Positions 55,161 through 62,874 of a stretch of 64,000 bases of DNA are shown here, piece after piece. Origin of the DNA: JBBPZA01 sp963797015. GTDB taxonomy: Bacteria; Actinomycetota; Thermoleophilia; Solirubrobacterales; Solirubrobacteraceae. Below the pieces are notes generated by a model. That model was not told the origin of the DNA. It ran no database searches and worked only from the letters and a program-made list of their open reading frames with translations. A program made the position numbers and the translations under genes. Location of the stretch: assembly GCA_963797015.1 (NCBI GenBank), contig CAWCNV010000003.1:248001-312000 (forward strand), read 5' to 3'. The first letter of the stretch is position 1. Each line of letters starts with the position of its first letter.

Positions 55161-55472
55161 CTAGGACTCTAGCGCGGGCTTCGAGGCGCGCGTCCGACTT
55201 GCAACGACGAAGCCGATGCTGCCGGCATACGGCCCCAGCCCGCCGATCACGGCGACCACCACGGCGAGCCAGAAGGGGATCGTCCCCCGCCGGACGGCGG
55301 CGATGCACAGCAGCGACAGCACGATCCACATGCACCCGTGCATCCAGCCGAAGACCATCTCCTCGGGGTGCAGTCCCGGCACCAGCCAGGCGACGAGCAA
55401 GGCGGTGAAGACGGTCGAGTTGACGAACGACAGGGCACGGAGGAAGCCGAAGCTGGTGAGCGTCGCGAGCAC
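55161..55472 (-). CDS. DUF3817-type small membrane protein
   Basis: The 103-residue protein has about three hydrophobic helices, with the DUF3817-type HG motif in VFGWMHGCMWIVLSLLCIAAV, followed by IPFWLAVVVAVIGGLGPYAGSIGFVV. GTG 55472 sits ten bases after the NUDIX stop, and the next gene (kgd) starts eight bases after its own stop, so it is inside one operon. Function is unknown. Relatives are often found beside integral membrane or MFS genes. Confidence 0.8.
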   Translation of the reverse strand: MLATLTSFGFLRALSFVNSTVFTALLVAWLVPGLHPEEMVFGWMHGCMWIVLSLLCIAAVRRGTIPFWLAVVVAVIGGLGPYAGSIGFVVASRTRASKPALES

Positions 55473-55482
55473 GACGGGCGCC

Positions 55483-56133
55483 TCAGGACGCGGCGAGCAG
55501 CTTGGCCATCCGGCGCAGAGGCTCGTCGCCCTCGGGCGGCCACGCGTCGGGGTCGGCCGGCCACCAGGCCAGCGCGTCGTGCTCCTCGTCGGGCACGACG
55601 TCGGCGCCCGCCGGGAGCCAGGCCATGCCCACGAGCAGCACCAGCAGCGTGGGAACGCGCACGAGCGCCTCGACCGACAGCCGCTCGGCCTGCACGGACC
55701 ACTCCTCGTCGAGCTCGCGCTGCAGCGTTCGCACCGGGTCCTCCCCGACCTCCACCGCCCCGCCCGCACCCAGCGCCCAGCGTCCGGCCCACGTCGCGAC
55801 CCATGACGCGCGGCGGCCGGCGAGCCAGCGGCCGTCGGCGGCGCGCACCACGCACAGCACGGACAGGCTCTCGACTTCAGGCTCGTCGGTCAGGCGCAGC
55901 GACCAGCGCGCGGGCTGCAACTCGAGCTCGAGCCCCCGAGGCCCTCCGTCGTAGCGCGCCAACCGCGCGCTCATGCCGTCGTGGCTGGGCGAACCGCGCT
56001 CGCGCAGCGCGTCGATCGCCGCGTCGGCGGCCGCCGACGCGCTGTCCGGTGGCTCCCACGGATCGCCGCGCCAGCGCGTGCGCACCTGCCCGGGTGTCCA
56101 CGGGCCGCGCGCGAGGATGCCGGGATCGTTCAC
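55483..56133 (-). CDS. NUDIX hydrolase
   Basis: The 216-residue protein has a NUDIX fold in its C-terminal two thirds. The NUDIX box is GAVEVGEDPVRTLQRELDEEW, close to Gx5Ex7REUxEExGU with tryptophan where glycine is usual. The N-terminal 75 residues (DPGILARGPWTPGQVRTRWRGD) are not part of the fold and may be a small substrate-specificity extension. GTG 56133 is preferred because a longer frame toward 56388 is antisense to the divergent flavoenzyme gene. It may act on a nucleoside-diphosphate derivative. Substrate unknown. Confidence 0.85.
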   Translation of the reverse strand: MNDPGILARGPWTPGQVRTRWRGDPWEPPDSASAAADAAIDALRERGSPSHDGMSARLARYDGGPRGLELELQPARWSLRLTDEPEVESLSVLCVVRAADGRWLAGRRASWVATWAGRWALGAGGAVEVGEDPVRTLQRELDEEWSVQAERLSVEALVRVPTLLVLLVGMAWLPAGADVVPDEEHDALAWWPADPDAWPPEGDEPLRRMAKLLAAS

Positions 56134-56154
56134 GCGCTGTAGCTTCGCATTCCC

Positions 56155-57777
56155 ATGACCGCCGCCCCGCCACGTCCAGGCCGTCGCCGCAACCACTGGG
56201 GCTGGGGCTACGAGGACGAAATCCCGTCGCACGACGAAGTCCGCTCCGCCGCCGCGGGCCTCGCCGGGCACCTCGGGTTCGGCGACCCCGAGCCCGAGCG
56301 GCCCGTGCCCCTCGACGCGGTCGAGCTGCCACAGGCGCGCGTGGCACCACCGTCCGAGCTCGCGGAGATCTGCTCCACCGAACGCCACGATCGCGCCTCA
56401 CACGCCTACGGGAAGGCCTACCGCGATGTGGTCCGGGCCTTCCGCGGGCGCTTCGACCACGTGCCCGACGTGGTCGCGTTCCCGCGCGACGAGAACGACA
56501 TAGAGCGCCTGCTCGACTGGTGCCAGGCGGGGGGCATCGCACTGATCCCCTACGGCGGGGGCACGAGCGTGGTGGGCGGCGTCGAGCCGCGCGGCGCCGA
56601 CCGCTACGCCGGCGCGGTGACGCTCGACCTGCGCGCGCTCGAGCGCGTGCTCGAGGTCGACCCGGTCTCGCGCGCCGCGCGCATCCAGGCCGGCGCCACC
56701 GGCCCGGGGCTCGAGGCGCAGCTCGCAGAGCACGGCTTCACGCTGCGCCACTTCCCGCAGTCGTTCGAGCTCTCGACCCTGGGCGGCTGGATCGCCACCC
56801 GCGCCGGCGGCCACTTCGCCACGCTCTACACCCATATCGAGGACCTCGTCGAGTCCGTGCGCGCCCTCACTCCGACCGGCGCCTGGGAGTCCCGCCGCCT
56901 GCCCGGCTCGGGCGCGGGCGTCAGTCCCGATCGCATGCTCGCCGGCTCGGAGGGGATCCTCGGCGTGCTCACCGAAGCGTGGGTGCGCGTGCTGCCCAGG
57001 CCGACCCACCGCCGCTCGGCCGCGGTCCGGTTCGACACGTTCGCGGCTGGGGCGGAGGCCGTGCGCGCGATCGCCCAGTCCGGGCTCAACCCCTCGAACT
57101 GCCGCCTGATCGACGCGCGCGAGGCGGCCATGACCCTGGCCGGGGACGGCTCCCACGCGCTGCTCGTGCTCGGCTTCGAATCGGCCGACCACGAGGTCGA
57201 CGCATGGATGGAGCGAGCGCTCGACCACTGCCGCGAAGGAGGCGGCAGCTGGGAGGAGCGCTCGGGGCGAGAAGGGGCCGCCGGGGCGTGGCGCGAGGCC
57301 TTCCTGCGCGCGCCCTACCTCCGCGACACCTTCGTGGCCATGGGCGTGCTGTCCGACACGTTCGAGACGGCGATCACCTGGGAGCGCTTCCCCGCCTTCC
57401 ACGAGCGCGTCACCGCGGCGGCGGAGGAGGCGGTGCGCGAGGTCTGCGGCGGCGGCACGGTCAGCTGCCGCTTCACACACGTCTACCCCGACGGCCCGGC
57501 GCCGTACTTCACCGTCCTCGCCCCGGCCCGGCGCGGCGAGGAGATCGACCAGTGGGACGCGATCAAGCGCGCCGCGGCCGACGCGGTGATCGCGGAGGGC
57601 GGGACGATCACGCATCACCACGCGGTGGGACGCGACCACCGTCCGTGGTACGACCGCCAGCGCCCCGACGCGTTCGCGCACGCGCTGCGCGCCGCGAAGG
57701 CGGCGCTCGATCCGGCTGGGATTCTGAACCCAGGGGTGCTGCTCGATCCGGCGGGCGGCGATACTTCCCGGGGATGA
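56155..57777 (+). CDS. FAD-binding oxidoreductase, alkyl-DHAP-synthase-like
   Basis: The 540-residue VAO/PCMH-family flavoprotein has the FAD-binding half: VVAFPRDENDIERLLDWC, IPYGGGTSVVGGVEP, and RHFPQSFELSTLGGWIATRAGGHFATLYTHIED. The C-terminal half carries RFTHVYPDGPAPYFTVLA and GGTITHHHAVGRDHRPWYD, whose HHH motif is typical of alkyldihydroxyacetonephosphate synthases. In bacteria such enzymes may make ether lipids or oxidise 2-hydroxy acids. TAGCTT lies nine bases before ATG 56155. No dihydroxyacetone-phosphate acyltransferase is next to it, so the ether-lipid role remains inference. Confidence 0.9.
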   Translation: MTAAPPRPGRRRNHWGWGYEDEIPSHDEVRSAAAGLAGHLGFGDPEPERPVPLDAVELPQARVAPPSELAEICSTERHDRASHAYGKAYRDVVRAFRGRFDHVPDVVAFPRDENDIERLLDWCQAGGIALIPYGGGTSVVGGVEPRGADRYAGAVTLDLRALERVLEVDPVSRAARIQAGATGPGLEAQLAEHGFTLRHFPQSFELSTLGGWIATRAGGHFATLYTHIEDLVESVRALTPTGAWESRRLPGSGAGVSPDRMLAGSEGILGVLTEAWVRVLPRPTHRRSAAVRFDTFAAGAEAVRAIAQSGLNPSNCRLIDAREAAMTLAGDGSHALLVLGFESADHEVDAWMERALDHCREGGGSWEERSGREGAAGAWREAFLRAPYLRDTFVAMGVLSDTFETAITWERFPAFHERVTAAAEEAVREVCGGGTVSCRFTHVYPDGPAPYFTVLAPARRGEEIDQWDAIKRAAADAVIAEGGTITHHHAVGRDHRPWYDRQRPDAFAHALRAAKAALDPAGILNPGVLLDPAGGDTSRG

Positions 57778-57796
57778 GCGCACGCGGGATGGGCTG

Positions 57797-59752
57797 ATGG
57801 CGACGGTGCGACCGGCCACCGAGACGGGCGAGATGCGCGCCGACGGCGTCGCGCTCGGAGGCAGCCCGTTCCCGCCGATCGCCGACTACGGCTTCCTGTC
57901 GGACTGCGAGACGACCGCGCTGGTCGCACCGAGCGGCAACGTCGAGTGGCTGTGCCTTCCGTTCATGGACAGCCCGAGCGTCTTCGCGGCGATCTTGGAC
58001 CGCGACGCCGGAGGCTTCCGCCTCGGCCCGGCCGACACGATGGTCCCCGTCGCGCGGCGCTACCTGCCCGGCACGATGGTCCTCGAGACGAGCTGGGAGG
58101 AGCGCGGCGGCTGGATCATCGTGCGCGACGCTCTGCTGATGGGCCCGTGGCACCACGAGAACGACCGCTCGCGCACCCACCGCCGCGCGCCCACGGACTA
58201 CGACGCCGACCACGTACTGCTGCGCACGGTGCGCTGCGTCAACGGCGAGGTCCAGACGACGCTCGACTGCGAGCCGGTGTTCGACTACGGGCGCCGGGCC
58301 GCGAACTGGGAGTACGCCGACGCGGGCTACCACGAGGTGACGGCGACCGCCGAGAGCTCCGACGTCAGACTGCGCCTGGTCAGCGACATGAACCTCGGCA
58401 TCGAGGGCCCGCGGGTGACCGCGCGCACGCTCATCAAGGAGGGCGAGAGCCGCTTCTGCGCGCTGGCGTGGAGCGAGCACGACCCGCCGGCCGACTTTCC
58501 CGAGGCCTACCGCCGGCTGGTGTGGACCGCACACCACTGGCAGCACTGGCTCGATCACGGATCGTTCCCCGACCACCCGTGGCGCACCTACCTGCAGCGC
58601 AGTGCGCTGACGCTCAAGGGGCTGACCTACGCGCCCACGGGCGCGATGGTCGCCGCCTCCACGACCTCGTTGCCCGAGACGCCCGGGGGCGTGCGCAACT
58701 GGGACTACCGCTTCGCCTGGATGCGCGACGCGACCTTCGCGCTGTGGGGCCTCTACACGCTGGGTTTCGACTGGGAGGCCAACGACTTCTTCTACTTCGT
58801 CGCCGATGTGGCCGAGGGCGAGGAGGAGCTCCAGATCATGTACGGCATCCGCGGCGAGCGGACGCTGACCGAGCACGTCCTCGACCACCTGACCGGCTAC
58901 GAGAACGCCCGCCCGGTGCGGGTCGGGAACGGCGCCTACGACCAGCGTCAGCACGACGTGTGGGGCTCGGTGCTCGACTCGGTCTACCTGCACACGCGCT
59001 CGCGCGACCATCTCGCCGACCGCATCTGGATGATGCTCAAGCTCCAGGTGCAGCGTGCGCTCGAGCGCTGGCGCGAGCCCGACCAGAGCCTCTGGGAGAT
59101 GCGCGGCGACCCCCGGCACTACACCGCGTCCAAGGTCATGTGCTGGGTCGCCGCCGACCGCGGCGCGCGCCTGGCACGCTTGCGGGAGGACAGCGAGGAG
59201 GCCGAGCGCTGGCAGGCGGCGGCCGACGAGATCCACGCGGACGTGTGCGACAACGGGATCGACGAGCGCGGGGTGTTCTGCCAGCACTACGACACGACGG
59301 CGCTGGACGCCTCGTGCCTGCTGATCCCGCTCGTCCGCTTCCTCTCCGGCGAGGACGAGCGCGTGCGCGCCACCGTGCTCGCGATCGCCGACGAGCTCAC
59401 CGAGGACGGGCTCGTCCTGCGCTACCGCGTCGAGGAGACCGACGACGGCTTCGAGGGCGAGGAGGGGACGTTCACGATCTGCTCCTTCTGGCTGGTCTCC
59501 GCGCTCGTGGAGATCGGCGAGATCAAGCGCGCGCGCGACCTGTGCGAGCGCCTGCTCGGCTATGCGAGCCCGCTCGGTCTGTACGCCGAGGAGATCGACG
59601 CCCGCACCGGCCGCCACCTGGGCAACTTCCCGCAGGCCTTCACCCACCTCGCGCAGATCAACGCCGTCATGCACGTGATCCGCGCCGACGAGGAGCTGCA
59701 CGAGGCCAAGGGGCTGCTCGCGGCCAGCCGCCAGGGCATGCCGCCCGGGTGA
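57797..59752 (+). CDS. Glycoside hydrolase family 15 protein (glucoamylase/trehalase type)
   Basis: The 651-residue protein opens with PPIADYGFLSDCETTALVAPSGNVEWLCLPFMDSPSVF, the start typical of actinobacterial GH15 proteins. A beta-sandwich of about 260 residues is followed by the (alpha/alpha)6 barrel with NWDYRFAWMRDATFALWGLYTLG. A second acidic region is YAEEIDARTGRHLGNFPQAFTHLAQINA. Related mycobacterial enzymes are trehalases, and others are dextranases or glucoamylases. No signal peptide is present, so it is cytoplasmic, which favours trehalase or glycogen-type use. Its stop overlaps the next gene by 4 bases (GTGA). Confidence 0.92.
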   Translation: MATVRPATETGEMRADGVALGGSPFPPIADYGFLSDCETTALVAPSGNVEWLCLPFMDSPSVFAAILDRDAGGFRLGPADTMVPVARRYLPGTMVLETSWEERGGWIIVRDALLMGPWHHENDRSRTHRRAPTDYDADHVLLRTVRCVNGEVQTTLDCEPVFDYGRRAANWEYADAGYHEVTATAESSDVRLRLVSDMNLGIEGPRVTARTLIKEGESRFCALAWSEHDPPADFPEAYRRLVWTAHHWQHWLDHGSFPDHPWRTYLQRSALTLKGLTYAPTGAMVAASTTSLPETPGGVRNWDYRFAWMRDATFALWGLYTLGFDWEANDFFYFVADVAEGEEELQIMYGIRGERTLTEHVLDHLTGYENARPVRVGNGAYDQRQHDVWGSVLDSVYLHTRSRDHLADRIWMMLKLQVQRALERWREPDQSLWEMRGDPRHYTASKVMCWVAADRGARLARLREDSEEAERWQAAADEIHADVCDNGIDERGVFCQHYDTTALDASCLLIPLVRFLSGEDERVRATVLAIADELTEDGLVLRYRVEETDDGFEGEEGTFTICSFWLVSALVEIGEIKRARDLCERLLGYASPLGLYAEEIDARTGRHLGNFPQAFTHLAQINAVMHVIRADEELHEAKGLLAASRQGMPPG

Positions 59753-60645
59753 GGCGCCTCGCCGTTCTCGGCCCGGGCGGGGTCGGGGGCTTCCTGGCCG
59801 CGGCGCTCGAGCGGGCGGACGAGGACGTGGTGGTGGTCGCGCGCGCATCGACGGCGCAGGCGCTCGCGCGCGGCGGGCTGCGCGTGCGCTCGCGCTTCCT
59901 CGACGACGAGTTCGCGGTTCGCCCGCGCGCCGTCTCGGCGCTCGAGGAGCCGGTCGAGGTGCTGTTCGTGGCCGCGAAGGCGACCGGCCTGGACGCGGCG
60001 CTCGAGCGGGTTCGCGCCGAGCCGGCGCTGGTCGTCCCGCTGCTCAACGGGCTCGGACACCGCGAGCCGCTGCGCGCGCGCTTCGGCGACCGCGCGGTCG
60101 CGGGGACGATCCGGGTCGAGTCAGACCGGCCCGAGCCCGGGTTGATCGTCCAGACGAGCCCCTTCCTGCGCGTGGAGATGGCGTCTGACCACGGCGAGCG
60201 AGCGGCGCAGCTTCCCGAGGTCGCGGAGCTGCTCGAACGCGCGGGCGTGCCCGCCGTGGTGCTCGACTCCGAGGCCCAGGTCGTGTGGAGCAAGCTCTGC
60301 CGGCTGTGCGCGCTCGCTCTGACAACCACCGCCTTCGATCTGCCGCTGGGGTCGATCCGGACCACGCCGGAGCTGCGCGGACAGTTGCGGGCCTGCGTGG
60401 AGGAGGCGTGCGCGGTGGCGCGTGCAGAGGGCGCGGAGGTGCTCCCCGCCGACACGATGGCCGAGCTCGAGAGCGCGCACGCCGAGCTTTCGAGCTCGAT
60501 GGCGCGCGACGTCCGCGCGGGTCGCGAACCCGAGCTCGACGCGATCGCGGGCGAGGTCGTACGCGCCGGCGCCCGCGCCGGGGTGCCGACGCCGACGATC
60601 GAGCGCCTGGCGGCGATGGTCGCGCGCCGGACGGCTCGCGGTTAG
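59749..60645 (+). CDS. 2-dehydropantoate 2-reductase-like (ApbA/PanE)
   Basis: The 298-residue protein has a Rossmann domain with RRLAVLGPGGVGGFLAAALERA (GxGxxG-type) and the ApbA-typical VLFVAAKATGLDAAL and VVPLLNGLGHREPLRARFG. The C-terminal helical domain contains VWSKLCRLCALALTTTAF, where the lysine of the KL/KLxxN region is retained, and ELSSSMARDVRAGREPELDAI. It could make pantoate for CoA, but family members also reduce other 2-oxo acids. It overlaps the GH15 gene (GTGA), an unexplained functional pairing. Confidence 0.9.
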   Translation: MRRLAVLGPGGVGGFLAAALERADEDVVVVARASTAQALARGGLRVRSRFLDDEFAVRPRAVSALEEPVEVLFVAAKATGLDAALERVRAEPALVVPLLNGLGHREPLRARFGDRAVAGTIRVESDRPEPGLIVQTSPFLRVEMASDHGERAAQLPEVAELLERAGVPAVVLDSEAQVVWSKLCRLCALALTTTAFDLPLGSIRTTPELRGQLRACVEEACAVARAEGAEVLPADTMAELESAHAELSSSMARDVRAGREPELDAIAGEVVRAGARAGVPTPTIERLAAMVARRTARG

Positions 60646-60701
60646 CGTGGTGCGCGACTTCGTGACCGCGCTGCGCTTCGACCCTGCGAGCCGAGCGGCG
60701 C

Positions 60702-60914
60702 TCAGCGGACGGTGCGGCGGAACAGCCAGAGGCAGACCCCCGCCACGATCGCGGCGAGGATCGGGAGCAGCAGCGTGATGACGCCGACGACGGCCAGCAC
60801 CAGCGTCACGACGGCGACGACTGCGGCGCCGCCGCCCACCACCACCAGCGTGTAGGCGCGGCTCTCGCGCTCGCGACGCGACATCCGGCGCCCGGGTCCA
60901 CTCGAGAGGCTCAT
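60702..60914 (-). CDS. Small two-helix membrane protein
   Basis: The 70-residue protein has a basic N-terminus (RRMSRRERESRAYT) and two hydrophobic helices (VVVGGGAAVVAVVTLVLAVV and TLLLPILAAIVAGVCLWLF). It ends FRRTVR. No family is recognised. It lies ten bases after the stop of the preceding small gene on the same strand, so it is probably the last gene of that operon. Confidence 0.65.
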   Translation of the reverse strand: MSLSSGPGRRMSRRERESRAYTLVVVGGGAAVVAVVTLVLAVVGVITLLLPILAAIVAGVCLWLFRRTVR

Positions 60915-60924
60915 GCCGGCCGGA

Positions 60925-61245
60925 TCACTCGCTCTGGAGCGGACGGACGATCGGGATCTCCTCGCGGGAGATCGCCTCGACGGTCTCCGCCTCGGCCTCC
61001 TCGAGCTCCTCGTCGTGGTCGGCGTCGCACAGCACGCGGAAGTTGCCGGTCACGCCCTGGTCGGCCTGGATGACGATGCCGGGCAGGATCTGCTCGCCCT
61101 CCTCGAGCCCGAGGCGCTCGAGATCGAACGAGTGCATGCCGATCCCCCACGCGTTGTGCGTCGGGTTCTCGCGGTCGTGGGCCGCGATGGCCTGCGCGAA
61201 GCGCTCGAGGTTCTTGGCGACTTTCTGGGTGGAGTCCACGCCCAC
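60925..61245 (-). CDS. Conserved-looking small soluble protein of unknown function
   Basis: The 106-residue protein begins VAKNLERFAQAIAAHDRENPTHNAWGIG and has a compact middle (FDLERLGLEEGEQILPGIVIQADQG). The tail is acidic (DADHDEELEEAEAETVEAISREE) and ends PIVRPLQSE. There is no signal peptide, membrane segment or known motif. The GTG at 61245 lies eight bases after the CoA-ligase stop, so they are co-transcribed. Codon usage is like its neighbours. I do not recognise the family. Confidence 0.7.
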   Translation of the reverse strand: MGVDSTQKVAKNLERFAQAIAAHDRENPTHNAWGIGMHSFDLERLGLEEGEQILPGIVIQADQGVTGNFRVLCDADHDEELEEAEAETVEAISREEIPIVRPLQSE

Positions 61246-61253
61246 CCGGCAGC

Positions 61254-62843
61254 TTAGCCGCCGGGTGGCGTCGCGGCCGCCCGCTCGCGCTCGCGCTCGA
61301 CGAGCACCCGGCGCAGGATCTTTCCCGACGGCGACTTCGGGATCTCCTCGATGCGCTCGACGAGGCGCACGCGCTTGTAGGGCGCGACGCGCTCGGCCAC
61401 CCAGGCCATCAGCGCGTCCTCGTCGAGATCCTCGATGGCGGCGACCACGAACGCCTTGGGCAGCTCGCCCGCCTCCTCGTCGGCGACGCCGATCACCGCG
61501 ACGTCCTGGACGGCGGGGTGGGTTATCAGCAGCGCTTCGAGCTCGGCCGGGGCGACCTGGTAGCCCTTGAACTTGATCAGCTCCTTGAGCCGGTCGACGA
61601 TGAAGCAGTCACCGTCGTCGTCGATGACGGCGATGTCGCCGCTGTGCAGCCAGCCGTCCTCGTCGACCGTCGCGCGCGTGGCCTCGTCGTTGTTCAGGTA
61701 GCCCTTCATGATCTGCGGGCCGCGCATCCACAGCTCGCCGCGCTCGCCGGTGGGGACGTCCTCGCCCGTGGCCGGGTCCACGACGCGGCACTCGGTGAAG
61801 GGGACCGGCGGTCCGATCGAGCCGGCTTTGACCTCCTCGGTCCCGAAAGGGATCGCGTGGGTCATGGGGCTGGTCTCGGTGAGGCCGTAGCCCTGTCCGA
61901 AGAAGCAGTCCAGCCGGCTCGCCACCCGTTCGCCGATCTCGGCCCCGAGGGGCGCGGCGGCCGACATGACCGTATGCAGCGACGAGCAGTCGCGTTCGTC
62001 AACGGCGGGGTGCTTGGCGAGTGCCAGCGCGATCGGCGGTACCACGTAAGCCCGCGTCACGCAGTGGCGCTCGAGCAGGTCGAGGTAGGCCTCAAGCTCG
62101 AAGCGGGGCATAGTCACGAGCGTCGCGCCCGCGCGCAGGCCGAGGTTCATGATGATCTGCATGCCGTAGATGTGGAAGAACGGGAGCACGGCGGCGAGCA
62201 CGTCGTCCTCGCTCATCGAAACCACGGCTTGCGCCTGGCACAGGTTGGCCACGAGGTTCGAGTGGCTGAGCATGACCCCCTTGGGCAGGCCGGTCGTCCC
62301 GCTCGAGTAGGGGAGCACCGCGAGATCGTGGTCGGCATCGATCTCGACCTCGGGCGCGTCTGCCTCGTCACCCAGCAGCTCCTCGAATGAGGTCGCGCCA
62401 TCAGCCTCGCCGACGACGAACAAGTCCTTCACGTCGGTCGCGTCGGCGGCCTCGCGCGCGGTCTGCATCAGGGCCGGGGTGGTGAGAAGGAACGAGGAGC
62501 CGGAGTCCTCGAGCTGGTGGGCAAGCTCGCTCGCCTTGTACACCGGGTTGACCGTCATGCACTTCCCGCCGGCCGATGCGGCGCCGTGGAAGGCGATCGC
62601 GTACTCGGGGAGGTTCGGCAGGTAGACCCCGAGCACGTCGCCGTGGCCGAAGCCGCGGGCCGCCAGCCCTGCGGCGAGGCGCCGGATCGACCGGGTCAGC
62701 TCTCCGTAGGTCAGCTCGCGGCCGCTGGGCCCGTCGATGAGCGCGGGCTTGGCGGCTCGCTGGTCCGCGTGCTCGAAGACGAACGCGGTCACGTCGGCTT
62801 TCGGGATCTCGACGCGGGGATGGGGGCTGCGGTGGATGTTCAT
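61254..62843 (-). CDS. AMP-dependent CoA ligase (4-coumarate-CoA-ligase-like)
   Basis: The 529-residue adenylate-forming enzyme has the P-loop-type motif LPYSSGTTGLPKGVMLSH, VLPFFHIYGMQ, the A5 region GYGLTETSPMTH, A7 WLHSGDIAVIDDDG, A8 VDRLKELIKFKGYQVAPAELE and A10 PKSPSGKILRRVL with the catalytic lysine. It activates an aryl or fatty acid to its CoA thioester. The nearest general class is 4-coumarate/fatty-acid-CoA ligase. It lies 31 bases downstream of the Ppx/GppA gene and upstream of two small genes. A site GGGAGAG about ten bases before ATG 62843 supports the start. Confidence 0.92.
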   Translation of the reverse strand: MNIHRSPHPRVEIPKADVTAFVFEHADQRAAKPALIDGPSGRELTYGELTRSIRRLAAGLAARGFGHGDVLGVYLPNLPEYAIAFHGAASAGGKCMTVNPVYKASELAHQLEDSGSSFLLTTPALMQTAREAADATDVKDLFVVGEADGATSFEELLGDEADAPEVEIDADHDLAVLPYSSGTTGLPKGVMLSHSNLVANLCQAQAVVSMSEDDVLAAVLPFFHIYGMQIIMNLGLRAGATLVTMPRFELEAYLDLLERHCVTRAYVVPPIALALAKHPAVDERDCSSLHTVMSAAAPLGAEIGERVASRLDCFFGQGYGLTETSPMTHAIPFGTEEVKAGSIGPPVPFTECRVVDPATGEDVPTGERGELWMRGPQIMKGYLNNDEATRATVDEDGWLHSGDIAVIDDDGDCFIVDRLKELIKFKGYQVAPAELEALLITHPAVQDVAVIGVADEEAGELPKAFVVAAIEDLDEDALMAWVAERVAPYKRVRLVERIEEIPKSPSGKILRRVLVERERERAAATPPGG

Positions 62844-62874
62844 GTCACTCTCCCGATCCTCTCATGAATACCGC

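Noticed and set aside
60648..60700. Possible gene start (VVRDFVTALRFDP) after the ketopantoate-reductase-like gene
   Set aside because: It runs at once into the convergent small membrane-protein gene and shows no domain. Too short to support.
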